This document shows positions 7,185 through 15,093 of a DNA stretch of 26,553 bases, piece by piece. A model generated the notes under the pieces. That model did no database searches and was not told where the DNA came from. It was given only the letters and a program-made list of their open reading frames with translations. The position numbers and the translations under genes are program-made. The stretch is taken from positions 1 to 26,553 of the forward strand of contig JBNKKA010000049.1 of NCBI GenBank assembly GCA_050291585.1, read 5' to 3'. The number at the start of each line of letters is the position of its first letter. Positions within the stretch are counted from its first letter, which is position 1. This DNA is from JASJCL01 sp050291585. GTDB taxonomy: Bacteria > Desulfobacterota > Desulfobacteria > Desulfobacterales > Desulfosarcinaceae.

Positions 7185-8768
7185 ATGTTGAGAAAACGAC
7201 GCGCGCTGCGGTATTTTTTGGTTGGATTGCTTTTTATCGCCTGCCTTTCACCAACCCAGGTTTTGGCCAAGGATCAATTGGTATTGGCTTTGCGGGGAGA
7301 ACCCGCCGATGGCTTCGATCCCCTCATGGGGTGGGGTCGTTACGGCAACCCACTTTTCTTCTCGACCCTCCTGACCCGCGACGCAGAACTGAATGTCATC
7401 ACCGATTTAGCTCGCGCTTATTCTGTCAGCGAAGATGGACGCACCTGGCGGGTGACCATCCGCGAGGATGCCCGTTTTTCCGATGGCCATCCCCTGACGG
7501 TCGATGACGTGGTCTTCACTTTTACGAAGGCCGCCGCCACCGGTGGAAAAGTCGATCTGACCAACCTGGAGAAAGCAGAGGCGACCGGAAAAGCTAGCAT
7601 CGCACTTCATCTCAAAGCGCCGGATTCTACCTTTATCCAACGCCTGATCACCCTGGGCATCGTCCCTCGGCACGCCTATGGACCCGACTTCGGGCGCCAG
7701 CCGGTGGGATCAGGGCCCTACATGCTGGAATCCTGGGTCCAGGGCGAACAGATGCTTGCCACCGCCAACCCCAATTTCTATGGGGCCAAACCAAATTTCA
7801 AGCGTCTCGTTTTTCTCTATGGAGAGGAAGATACGATGTTTGCCGCCGCCAAAGCCGGTCAGGTCGACATGGTGGTCGTTCCCCCCCACCTGGCCAAACA
7901 GAAGATCAAGGGCATGCGCGTGCATCCAGTGCGCAGCGTGGACAACCGGGGCCTCATGTTTCCCATGATTGCCAACGAGGGCAAATTTTCCGAGACGGGA
8001 GCCCCCATCGGAAATGACGTCACCAGCGATCTGGCGATCCGCAAAGCGGTCAACAAGGCCATCGATAGGAAGGCCCTGGTAAACGGCGTGCTGGAGGGCT
8101 ATGGCCGCCCGGCATATTTCGTCTGCGATGGGCTTCCCTGGGACAACCGCCAAAACCGGATCGAGGATGCCGACCTCGCAGGAGCCAAGGCGATTCTCAA
8201 GGCGGGTGGCTGGGAAGACACGGACAGGGACGGTATCCTTGAAAAAGGCAAGCTCAAGGCTGAATTCACCGTGGTGTATCCGGCGGGCGACGCCCTGCGC
8301 CAGGGGCTCGCCTTGGCGGTCGTGGATATGCTTAGGCCCGTGGGCATCCGGGTGGCCGTGGAGGGCAAGAGCTGGGACGAGATCAAGCAGAAGATGCATG
8401 CCAATGTGATTGTCTTCGGCTGGGGGAGCCACGACCCCACCGAGCTCCATCATCTCTACGCCGGCAAGCTCGCCGGAAATGGCTATTATAACACCGGTTT
8501 TTACAAGAACCCGACCGTGGACGACTATATGCAAAAGGCCATCCACACCGTGGATCCCAGCGCTTCCAACGTCTACTGGCAAAAGGCCCAGTGGGACGGA
8601 AAAACCGGATGCGGCCCAAGGGGAGACGCCCCCTGGGCCTGGCTAGTGAACCTGGACCATGTTTATTTTGTGCGCGATGGTTTGGATATCGGCGTGTCCC
8701 GCATCGAGCCCCATGGCCATGGTTGGCCCATCACCGCCAATATTACCGAATGGACATGGCGCAAATGA
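7185..8768 (+). CDS. extracellular solute-binding protein, family 5 (nickel/peptide type)
   Basis: 527 residues from the ATG at 7185, with GGAG at 7172-7175 upstream and a clear signal peptide (MLRKRRALRYF, hydrophobic core, cleavage near VLA-KD). The body is the periplasmic SBP_bac_5 fold: GFDPLMGWGRYGNPLFFSTLLTRD after the signal, FSDGHPLTVDDVVFTF, and VGSGPYMLESW in the middle. A His-rich C-terminus (HGHGWP) and an HH pair (ELHHLY) are possible metal or metallophore ligands. It is the first gene of an importer operon and overlaps the next gene by ATGA. The longer reading frame from 7017 runs through the leader hairpin and is not credible. Peptide, nickel or nickel-chelate remain possible ligands; nickel is preferred on overall resemblance to NikA-like proteins of anaerobes. 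Confidence 0.88.
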   Translation: MLRKRRALRYFLVGLLFIACLSPTQVLAKDQLVLALRGEPADGFDPLMGWGRYGNPLFFSTLLTRDAELNVITDLARAYSVSEDGRTWRVTIREDARFSDGHPLTVDDVVFTFTKAAATGGKVDLTNLEKAEATGKASIALHLKAPDSTFIQRLITLGIVPRHAYGPDFGRQPVGSGPYMLESWVQGEQMLATANPNFYGAKPNFKRLVFLYGEEDTMFAAAKAGQVDMVVVPPHLAKQKIKGMRVHPVRSVDNRGLMFPMIANEGKFSETGAPIGNDVTSDLAIRKAVNKAIDRKALVNGVLEGYGRPAYFVCDGLPWDNRQNRIEDADLAGAKAILKAGGWEDTDRDGILEKGKLKAEFTVVYPAGDALRQGLALAVVDMLRPVGIRVAVEGKSWDEIKQKMHANVIVFGWGSHDPTELHHLYAGKLAGNGYYNTGFYKNPTVDDYMQKAIHTVDPSASNVYWQKAQWDGKTGCGPRGDAPWAWLVNLDHVYFVRDGLDIGVSRIEPHGHGWPITANITEWTWRK

Positions 8769-9766
8769 GGGGCCTAAGTCTCTTCAGCGCCTATGCGCTT
8801 CTGCGCTACGCTGCACGGTTGGCCGCTATCCTCACTGCGGTGGTGATCTTGGCTTTCACTTTGGTGAGCTTCTCGCCCCTGGATCCGGTGACGGCCTATT
8901 TGGGCTACGATCGGATGCAGATCAGCCCCGAGCAGGAGCAACTTATCATCCAACGCTGGGGACTGGACCAACCAGCCCCCCAGCGCTTTATGGCTTGGGC
9001 CGGGAACCTTTTACGGGGGGACTTCGGTCTTAGTGTGATCTATAACGAAGCGGTAATATCGGTTGTTATGAAGCGCTTTGGGGCCTCTTTGCTGCTCATG
9101 GGGCTGGCCTGGTCGCTGTCCGGGATCCTGGGCTTTATCTTTGGTGTACTGGCGGGGACCTATCGCGATTCCTGGTTGGACAAGGGTCTGCGTCTGTACG
9201 CCTTCATGCTGGCATCCACGCCGGCATTCTGGATCGGCATGGTGCTGCTGGTGGTCTTCAGTGTCTCCCTGGGATGGTTTCCGGTCTGCTGCGCCGGGCC
9301 CATCGGTGTCCCCCCGGAGGCCGTTAGCGGCTGGCAGCGTCTGCACCATCTTCTGCTGCCCGCCCTGACCCTGTCGATCATCGGCGTAGCTCAGATCGCC
9401 CTGCACACCCGGGAGAAGATGATCGATGTTTTCATGAGCGATTACGCCCTGTACGCCGCGGCCCTGGGGGAGCGTCGCCTGGGGATTGCCTTGCGGCATG
9501 GCCTGCGCAATGTGCTGTTGCCAGCGGTAACCCTGCAGTTCGCCTCCCTGGGAGAGCTTTTCGGAGGTGCCGTCCTGGCCGAGCAGGTCTTCGCCTATCC
9601 GGGGCTGGGTCGCGCCACGGTGGAGGCCGGTACCCGGGGGGATGTGCCCCTGCTGTTGGGGATCGTGTTTTTCAGCACTCTCTTTGTGGTCGCCGGCAAC
9701 GCCATGGCGGATCTGCTCTACGGCGTTATCGATCCCCGTATCCGCATGAAAGCAGAGGTGGCATGA
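8765..9766 (+). CDS. ABC importer permease, DppB/NikB-like
   Basis: 333 residues from the ATG at 8765, which overlaps the preceding stop as ATGA; in-frame ATGs at 8750 and 8756 are alternatives. The N-terminal segment followed by LVSFSPLDPVTAYLG and the cytoplasmic EAA-type loop (DYALYAAALGERRLGIALRHGLRN, about residue 225) are typical of the first permease of peptide/nickel importers. About six membrane helices are visible. The preceding and following genes both overlap by 4 bases, so the subunits are probably translationally coupled. Confidence 0.9.
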   Translation: MRGLSLFSAYALLRYAARLAAILTAVVILAFTLVSFSPLDPVTAYLGYDRMQISPEQEQLIIQRWGLDQPAPQRFMAWAGNLLRGDFGLSVIYNEAVISVVMKRFGASLLLMGLAWSLSGILGFIFGVLAGTYRDSWLDKGLRLYAFMLASTPAFWIGMVLLVVFSVSLGWFPVCCAGPIGVPPEAVSGWQRLHHLLLPALTLSIIGVAQIALHTREKMIDVFMSDYALYAAALGERRLGIALRHGLRNVLLPAVTLQFASLGELFGGAVLAEQVFAYPGLGRATVEAGTRGDVPLLLGIVFFSTLFVVAGNAMADLLYGVIDPRIRMKAEVA

Positions 9767-10641
9767 TGGCAAACGCCTTTATTTTGGATGCGCCTGCAGC
9801 CAGGCGGGGGTTTATCAGCGCTCATACGACCCAACGGGGGCGGCTCATGCTGACCCTGGCGGTTTGCTTCATGGCCTTCGGCCTTGTTTTCATATCCGCT
9901 TGGTGGATGGCAGACAGCGGGCTTGAGACCCATTTCGCCCAGCGCAATCAGCCACCTTCCTGGTCACACCCCTTCGGTACCGACTGGCTCGGGCGCGACA
10001 TGCTCGTGCGCACGGTAAAAGGGCTGCGGGTAAGCCTGGGTATCGGCATGTGCGCCGCCCTGGCCAGTACCATGATCTCATTGACCATGGGCGTCCTCGC
10101 GGCCAGCTGTGGCCGGCGGGTCGACGGTCTCGTGACAGGCCTCATCGATACCCTCATCGCCAGCCCCCACCTGGTGCTTCTGATTCTGATCTCATTTTCC
10201 ATGGGTGGGGGCGGGCGGGGGGTGATCGTCGCCGTCACCTTGACCCACTGGACCCGTTTGGCGCGCATCATACGGACCGAAATTTTGCAGCTCAAAACGG
10301 CGGATTTTGTGCTCTTGAGCCCAAAGTTGGGAAGAAAACCCCTCTGGATCACCTGCCACCATCTACTGCCCAATCTCTTCCCCCAGTTTCTGGTGGGCCT
10401 GATTCTGCTTTTTCCCCATGCCATCATGCATGCTGCCGGACTCACTTTTCTGGGGTTCGGGTTGTCGCCGCATACACCGGCCATCGGCGTGCTGCTGTCT
10501 GAAGCGATGCGCCATCTATCCACGGGCTACTGGTGGCTGGCAGTGGCCCCAGGATTGGTCCTGATTGTTTTCGTCAAGCTCTTCGATGTCATGGGCGGCG
10601 CGGTGCGCACCCTGTTGGATCCCAAAACCAGCCAGATATAA
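9763..10641 (+). CDS. ABC importer permease, DppC/NikC-like
   Basis: 292 residues with the typical DppC/NikC layout: a short cytoplasmic tail, one helix, a periplasmic segment containing HPFGTDWLGRDMLVR (about residue 68), then a five-helix core with a cytoplasmic loop and the AGLTFLGFGLSP motif near residue 225. It overlaps the upstream permease gene by 4 bases (ATGA). The EAA loop (TEILQLKTADFVLLSPKLG) reads LLSPKLG where AARALG is more usual, a mild divergence. It pairs with the preceding permease to form the channel. Confidence 0.9.
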   Translation: MMANAFILDAPAARRGFISAHTTQRGRLMLTLAVCFMAFGLVFISAWWMADSGLETHFAQRNQPPSWSHPFGTDWLGRDMLVRTVKGLRVSLGIGMCAALASTMISLTMGVLAASCGRRVDGLVTGLIDTLIASPHLVLLILISFSMGGGGRGVIVAVTLTHWTRLARIIRTEILQLKTADFVLLSPKLGRKPLWITCHHLLPNLFPQFLVGLILLFPHAIMHAAGLTFLGFGLSPHTPAIGVLLSEAMRHLSTGYWWLAVAPGLVLIVFVKLFDVMGGAVRTLLDPKTSQI

Positions 10642-10657
10642 ATTAAGGAGGCTTCCC

Positions 10658-11737
10658 ATGCTGGAAGTAGAACAGCTGGCCATTTCATTTGACCGCTACA
10701 CTGCGTTTTTAGCCCGCGGCAGGCTGCAACCGGTCCGCTCTCTGGATCTCTCCCTGGCGGCTGGTGAGATCATGGCGGTGGTGGGCGAATCCGGTGCCGG
10801 CAAAAGTCTTCTGGCCCACGCCGTGTTGGGGCTCTTGCCGGAAAACGCCAGTGTATCTGGCAGCATACGCTTTTGCGGTGAAGAACTTTCCCCACATAAA
10901 ATTGCACAGCTACGGGGCAAAGAGATCGCCCTGATACCCCAGGCCGTGAGTTACCTCAATCCCCTCTGGCGAGTGGGGGGGCAGGTGAATCGAGCGGCCC
11001 GCCTCGGTGGTCAGCGCCGTGAGGCTGCCGATGCAAGCACCAAAGCGGCCTTCGAGCGTTATGGGCTCAAGCATGGGGTCCAGGACCTGTTTCCCTTTCA
11101 GCTCTCTGGTGGCATGGCCAAGCGGGTGCTCACCGCCGCGGCCACCGTGGGCAAGGCCAGACTCATCCTCGCCGACGAACCCACCGCTGGATTGGATAGG
11201 GACAATAGTCGCAAGATGCTCTCCTTTCTCCGGCAGATGGCCGATGCGGGCCGGTCGGTTTTGCTGATCACTCACGATCTGGATACCGCCCTCCAGGTGA
11301 CCGATAAGGTGGCGGTGTTTCACAATGGAATGACGATTGAAATTGCCCCCAGGAAGGTATTCGGAAACATAAATGGCGCCCGGCATCCCTATACGCGCCA
11401 GCTTTTCAACGCCCTTCCGCAGAACGAATTCATGGCGTCGATCAACGGTAACGGGGTGGGTATGGAAAATGACAGCCACTGGCGAGGCTGCGGCTTTTAT
11501 CATCAGTGCCCTTCTGCCGGGCAAGTCTGTATGGATCGGACACCCCCCAAAAAAAATACCGCTGGCGGATGGGTGCGCTGCCACAATTTACAGGATGAAG
11601 TGAGCGGAAAGGGGGCTCTCGGTTCTGCCCAGGTTAAGATAAATACTGCCGAGGCACAGACCCTTGAAACCGATAAATCTGGTGCCCAAGGGATGCCGGC
11701 AAAGCCGAAACCCCAGCCGGGAGATTGCCATGCTTGA
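10658..11737 (+). CDS. ABC importer ATPase, DppD/NikD-like
   Basis: 359 residues from the ATG at 10658, preceded by a strong AAGGAGG (10645-10651). Walker A GESGAGKSL (about residue 45), Q-loop near ALIPQAVSYLNP, signature LSGGMAKRV, Walker B LILADEPTAGLD and switch His in LLITHDLD are all present. The C-terminus carries an oligopeptide-transporter extension with the Cys pattern CGFYHQCPSAGQVC, known in this family as an Fe-S binding tail, followed by about 60 low-complexity residues. It forms the ATPase pair with the next gene, which it overlaps by 8 bases. Confidence 0.92.
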   Translation: MLEVEQLAISFDRYTAFLARGRLQPVRSLDLSLAAGEIMAVVGESGAGKSLLAHAVLGLLPENASVSGSIRFCGEELSPHKIAQLRGKEIALIPQAVSYLNPLWRVGGQVNRAARLGGQRREAADASTKAAFERYGLKHGVQDLFPFQLSGGMAKRVLTAAATVGKARLILADEPTAGLDRDNSRKMLSFLRQMADAGRSVLLITHDLDTALQVTDKVAVFHNGMTIEIAPRKVFGNINGARHPYTRQLFNALPQNEFMASINGNGVGMENDSHWRGCGFYHQCPSAGQVCMDRTPPKKNTAGGWVRCHNLQDEVSGKGALGSAQVKINTAEAQTLETDKSGAQGMPAKPKPQPGDCHA

Positions 11738-12335
11738 AACCAGAAACCTCGCCCACCGCTATACCGACAGGGGTCCCTGGTTGTTTGAAAATCTATCCAT
11801 CTCCATCGCGCCCGGTGAGATCGTCGGGCTGGCCGGCCCCAGCGGCAAGGGGAAAACCACCCTGGGGCGCATATTGGCGGGCTTCCTGCTTCCTGAGCGA
11901 GGTGGCGTTTTCCTGGATGGGGGCCCCTTGCGGAAAAAAGGCCGGGCCCCGGTGCAGATGCTCTTTCAGCACCCGGAGCTGGCCGTCAATCCTCGCTGGA
12001 AGGCCGCTCGGATCATCTCCGAGGCATACCGCCCGAGCGCCGACCGGCTGGGCCAATTCGACATCCAAACGGCGTGGCTCGAACGATACCCTTGCGAATT
12101 GTCCGGGGGGCAGCTGGCGCGCATCTGCCTCGTGCGGGCCTTGGCCCCCGATACCCGTTTTTTGATCGCCGATGAGATCACCGCCATGCTGGATGCCGTG
12201 GTCCAAGCCCATATCTGGAAGCAGTTACTGGCATACGCCCAGGCGCATGGGATCGGCATCCTGGTCATCAGCCACGACCAGGCCCTTCTCGGCCGCCTTT
12301 GCCATCGTATCGAAGGTGAATGCTTTTTGGTCTAG
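11730..12335 (+). CDS. ABC importer ATPase, short DppF/NikE-like
   Basis: 201 residues from the ATG at 11730, with GGGAG (11719-11723) upstream and an 8-base overlap with the preceding gene. Walker A GPSGKGKTT (about residue 35), signature LSGGQLARI, Walker B FLIADEITAMLD and switch His in LVISHDQ are intact, so it should be active. It is shorter than usual (about 250-330) because it lacks the C-terminal oligopeptide extension, as some nickel-type ATPases do. Its stop codon directly abuts the stop codon of the convergent regulator gene. Confidence 0.9.
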   Translation: MLETRNLAHRYTDRGPWLFENLSISIAPGEIVGLAGPSGKGKTTLGRILAGFLLPERGGVFLDGGPLRKKGRAPVQMLFQHPELAVNPRWKAARIISEAYRPSADRLGQFDIQTAWLERYPCELSGGQLARICLVRALAPDTRFLIADEITAMLDAVVQAHIWKQLLAYAQAHGIGILVISHDQALLGRLCHRIEGECFLV

Positions 12336-13724
12336 CTATTTCTCCCCATACTGCTTCAACTTTCTTCTCAGCGTATTGATGCCGATGCCAAGAGCTTTGG
12401 CGGTTTTGGCCTTGTTGCTGTTCAGTCGACCATAGGCCTTAAGGATATATTCTTTTTCTATCTCAACCAGAGGTCTCAGGGGGGCGCTTCCAGAGCTTTT
12501 CATCATGGGTTGGGTGGGGTGGCTGGGAGTGATGGTGGTCGGCAGGCGACGTAGGTGCTCGGGCAGGTGGTTGATGGCGATGGGATTGCCCTGGGCCAGG
12601 TTGGCGGCGCTGTGCAGGAGGGTTGAGAGTTCGCGCACATTGCCGGGGAAGTCGTAAGTTTCCAGAACGGCCAGGGCTTCGGCGGTCAATTGGATCTCGC
12701 CGTTACTTCCATGGCGGGCCAGAAAAGTCTTCGCCAGGAGGGGAATATCTTCGCGGCGCTCCCGCAGCGGTGGCAGGTGCAGCCAGCTGCCGCGGATACG
12801 GTAGTAAAGATCCTGACGGAAATGCTTCTGTTCGAGCATCTGCTCGAGGTTGGCGTTGGTGGCGGCGATGAAGCGGATATCGACCTGGAGCTGTTGACTG
12901 CTGCCCAGGCGGGTGTACTCGCCCTCCTGGAGCACACGCAGGAGCTTGCCTTGGAGCTCAAGGGGCAGATCGCCGATTTCGTCCAGGAAGAGGGTGCCCT
13001 TGTCCGTGTGGCGCAGGTAGCCGCTGCGTTGGGTGGCGGCTCCGGTGAAGGCCCCGCGGGTGTGGCCGAAGAACTCGGCCTCGAAGAGGGTGGGGGTCAG
13101 GCTGGCCATGTTAACCGGGGTGAAGGGATGGCTGGCCCGTGGACTGGACTTGTGGATGGCCCGGGCGAGGAGCTCCTTGCCGGTACCGCTTTCTCCGGTG
13201 ATCAGCACGGGCACGTTGCTGGCCGCGTGTAATTCGGCCTCCATGAGGACCCGCAGCATGGCGCGCGACTGGGTGATGATGGGGCGGAAGGGCGCCTTGC
13301 GGGTGATGGCAGGCAGGGTGTCGCGCTTCTCCAGATCGAGGATGTCGCGCAGGCGCTTGCGTTCCAGTGCGCGCTGAACCGCCAGGGCGAGGGCCTCTTT
13401 GGTGACCGGTTTGACCAGATAGTCATAGGCCCCCTTGCGCAGGCACTCCACCGCCACGCGCGCCTCGTTGATGGCCGTCACCATGAGACACTCGGTGGCG
13501 GGGCTGACGGCCTTGATCACCTCCAGCAGTTCCATGCCGCTCATTTCCGGCATGGTCATGTCTATGAGGGCCAGGTCGTAGTCTGCGCCTTTGCGAAAAC
13601 GCTCGGCCGCCCTCTGGGAGAGCGCCTCGGTGCCCACGTCGGGGTAGCCGATCTGCTGCAGCTTGTGACGCAGGACCGCGATGTAATCGGCGTCATCATC
13701 GATGATTAGGATCCGTTCATCCAC
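12336..13724 (-). CDS. sigma-54-dependent response regulator (NtrC/AtoC type)
   Basis: 462 residues from a GTG at 13724, placed 4 codons before the conserved receiver strand (ILIIDDDADY) and after a G-rich ribosome site. Receiver domain, residues 1-120: acid pocket D9/D10, phospho-acceptor D55 in LIDMTMPEM, Lys in YLVKPV. AAA+ domain, about 150-375: Walker A GESGTGKE, GAFTGA loop for sigma-54 contact, Walker B GTLFLDEIGD, and FPGNVREL. Fis-type helix-turn-helix at the end (NSNKAKTAKALGIGINTLRRKLKQYG). All parts needed to activate sigma-54 polymerase are present. No kinase gene is adjacent; the nearest is at 24483. The protein is encoded divergently from the folate/Hdr cluster, next to a repeat array that is its likely binding site. 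The extra 35 residues possible from an ATG at 13829 run through that array and are rejected. Confidence 0.93.
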   Translation of the reverse strand: MDERILIIDDDADYIAVLRHKLQQIGYPDVGTEALSQRAAERFRKGADYDLALIDMTMPEMSGMELLEVIKAVSPATECLMVTAINEARVAVECLRKGAYDYLVKPVTKEALALAVQRALERKRLRDILDLEKRDTLPAITRKAPFRPIITQSRAMLRVLMEAELHAASNVPVLITGESGTGKELLARAIHKSSPRASHPFTPVNMASLTPTLFEAEFFGHTRGAFTGAATQRSGYLRHTDKGTLFLDEIGDLPLELQGKLLRVLQEGEYTRLGSSQQLQVDIRFIAATNANLEQMLEQKHFRQDLYYRIRGSWLHLPPLRERREDIPLLAKTFLARHGSNGEIQLTAEALAVLETYDFPGNVRELSTLLHSAANLAQGNPIAINHLPEHLRRLPTTITPSHPTQPMMKSSGSAPLRPLVEIEKEYILKAYGRLNSNKAKTAKALGIGINTLRRKLKQYGEK

Positions 13725-13732
13725 GAAGCCCC

Positions 13733-13880
13733 CCCATTTTGGCACCCATCCCAAATTGGATGCTATGTTTTGTTTTAATATTTCAGGATACTTGCATTGC
13801 ATATATCCCAAATTGGGCTGTTTTACCATCCCAAAATGGTGCGTTTCTGATATCCCAATGCCGCCAAATGGCTGCCCAAT
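13733..13880. repeat. array of ATCCCAAAWTGG-type sites (probable activator-binding enhancer)
   Basis: Five related sites occur in about 150 bases: CCCATTTTGG (13733-13742, inverted), CATCCCAAATTGGATG (13747-13762), CCCAAATTGGG (13807-13817, CCCAA-A-TTGGG), ACCATCCCAAAATGGT (13825-13840), and a compound site CCCAAT...CCAAATGG...CCCAAT (13854-13880). Most show dyad symmetry around a short AT core, as expected for a dimeric Fis-type HTH. They lie about 50-200 bases upstream of the -24/-12 promoter at 13931 and just upstream of the regulator start at 13724, so they could serve both genes. Confidence 0.75.
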
Positions 13881-13930
13881 ATTTTAGAATTTTCTATTAT
13901 TATAGGTAGTTCCATATCTTCACCATGGCC

Positions 13931-13946
13931 TGGCACCCTCCTTGCT
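13931..13946 (+). promoter_or_regulatory. sigma-54 (-24/-12) promoter of the metF-hdrA cluster
   Basis: TGGCAC (13931-13936), 5 bases, then TTGCT (13942-13946): an exact match to the core TGGCAC-N5-TTGC, with GG and GC separated by 10 bases. It points toward the metF-like gene and predicts a start near 13957, leaving a leader of about 220 bases. Confidence 0.85.
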
Positions 13947-14109
13947 CATCACCCTTGTCGAACTGGCAAGTTCTCCACGGTTTTACGAATCACGCTTTTC
14001 GTGTCACCTGCCCGCGCAGCAGCACCCATCAACCTCGGCAAGGGGTCCTCAGGCGCGGAGCTGACCCAGTGATCGATTGTCCCTTCTGACGGCTCCATCG
14101 TTATTGATT

Positions 14110-14149
14110 GCGCAAAACCACACCGTCAAATTGCGCGGTTTTTTTGCGC
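14110..14149 (+). terminator. possible attenuator hairpin in the metF-like gene leader
   Basis: GCGCAAAACC (14110-14119) can pair with GGTTTT...GCGC (14137-14149, with a 3-T bulge). A shorter alternative, ACCG/CGGT, leads directly into a run of seven T. The element ends about 28 bases before the ATG. The stem is imperfect, so a terminator or attenuator role is tentative. The leader 13957-14109 shows only weak hairpins, for example CACG/CGTG near 13992, and no gene. Confidence 0.35.
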
Positions 14150-14177
14150 CAAGCACAACCCAAACGAAGGATTGAGC

Positions 14178-15044
14178 ATGCGACTACAAAACAGACTCGA
14201 CGTGGGAGAGTTCGCCCTCTTGGCAGAACTGGAACCCCCCAAGGGGGTGGACATCTCCAGGATGGTAACCGCCGCCACGAAATCGCAAAAGATGGTGACG
14301 GCCTTTGTGATTCCGGATATGGGGGCCGGTGTGATGCGCATGAGCGCCCTGGGAGGCGCCATGCTGCTCCAGGCCAAGGGGATCGATACGGTGGTGCAGG
14401 TGGCCTGCCGCGACCGCAACCGCCTGGCCCTCCAGGGGGATCTGCTGGCCGCCTACGGCTGTGGCATCACAAATGTCATGGCTGTGAAATCCGAAGCCAT
14501 TGAATATGGCGATCACCCCGAAGCCAAACCGGTGGATGACCTGGATCAGGAGGGTCTCCTCAAGGCAATTAAAACCCTGGAGGAGGGCAGAGACCTGTCG
14601 GGTAACGCCCTCATCGGCAAGCCCAGCTTCTTCTGTGGGGCGACGGTCAACCCCGGCGTTGGCGAAGATGAACTCGCAGCCGAGATCGAGCGTTTTGAGC
14701 AGCAGCGCGAGGCGGGGGTCGATTTCTTCATCACCGCGCCCATTTTCGATCTCGAGGCCATCGAGCCCTTTCTCAAGGCGGTGGACTTCAAGGCCGCTAA
14801 AATTATCCCCACCGTCATGCTGCTCAAGTCGGTGGGCATGGCGCGTTATATCCAACGCAACATGCCCCACTACCACCTGCCCCAGAGCATCGTCACCCGC
14901 ATCCAGAAATCCACTGAAAAACCCAAAGAGGCCCTGCGCATCGCCCGGGAAGCCATCGAGGCAATCCGCACTTACGGGTTCCGGGGCGCCCAGGTGGCAC
15001 CCATGGGCTGGGAGGATAAGCTGGCGGAGCTACTCGACGTTTAG
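14178..15044 (+). CDS. MetF-like methylenetetrahydrofolate reductase paralogue (first copy)
   Basis: 288 residues from the ATG at 14178, with GAAGG 7 bases upstream; a TTG at 14172 is too close to that site. The TIM-barrel MetF signature is clear: ELEPPKG with the catalytic-type E17, ACRDRNR at about residue 76, GITNVM, and a C-terminal QVAPMGWEDK. The family reduces 5,10-methylene-THF to 5-methyl-THF with FAD. The residue equivalent to the folate-binding Asp of E. coli MetF (D120, in RGD) is Glu here (E106 in VKSE), whereas the second MetF at 20866 keeps GD. It is the first gene after the sigma-54 promoter. It may be a subunit with altered substrate or a structural partner of the second MetF. 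Confidence 0.85.
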   Translation: MRLQNRLDVGEFALLAELEPPKGVDISRMVTAATKSQKMVTAFVIPDMGAGVMRMSALGGAMLLQAKGIDTVVQVACRDRNRLALQGDLLAAYGCGITNVMAVKSEAIEYGDHPEAKPVDDLDQEGLLKAIKTLEEGRDLSGNALIGKPSFFCGATVNPGVGEDELAAEIERFEQQREAGVDFFITAPIFDLEAIEPFLKAVDFKAAKIIPTVMLLKSVGMARYIQRNMPHYHLPQSIVTRIQKSTEKPKEALRIAREAIEAIRTYGFRGAQVAPMGWEDKLAELLDV

Positions 15045-15054
15045 ACATTAATCA

Positions 15055-15073
15055 AGGCACCGCTGAGGTGCCT
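15055..15073 (+). other. intercistronic stem-loop, metF-like / hdrA
   Basis: AGGCACC (15055-15061) and GGTGCCT (15067-15073) form a perfect 7-bp stem with a 5-base loop, without a T-tract. It occupies most of the 49-base gap and is more likely an mRNA structure than a terminator. Confidence 0.5.
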
Positions 15074-15093
15074 CCTAACCCGAGGGACGAGGA

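Noticed and set aside
8591..8764. Upstream extension of the NikB-like permease
   Set aside because: It overlaps the coding end of the binding protein by 170 bases. The ATGA overlap at 8765 is the normal coupling arrangement.
13725..13829. N-terminal extension of the sigma-54 regulator from an ATG at 13829
   Set aside because: The extra 35 residues are encoded by the repeat array and precede the conserved first strand of the receiver. The GTG at 13724 after a G-rich ribosome site fits better.
13733..13880. Reading the ATCCCAAA repeats as a CRISPR array or mobile-element end
   Set aside because: The units are only 10-16 bases, irregularly spaced and symmetric, lie between divergent genes and precede a sigma-54 promoter, which fits regulatory sites better.
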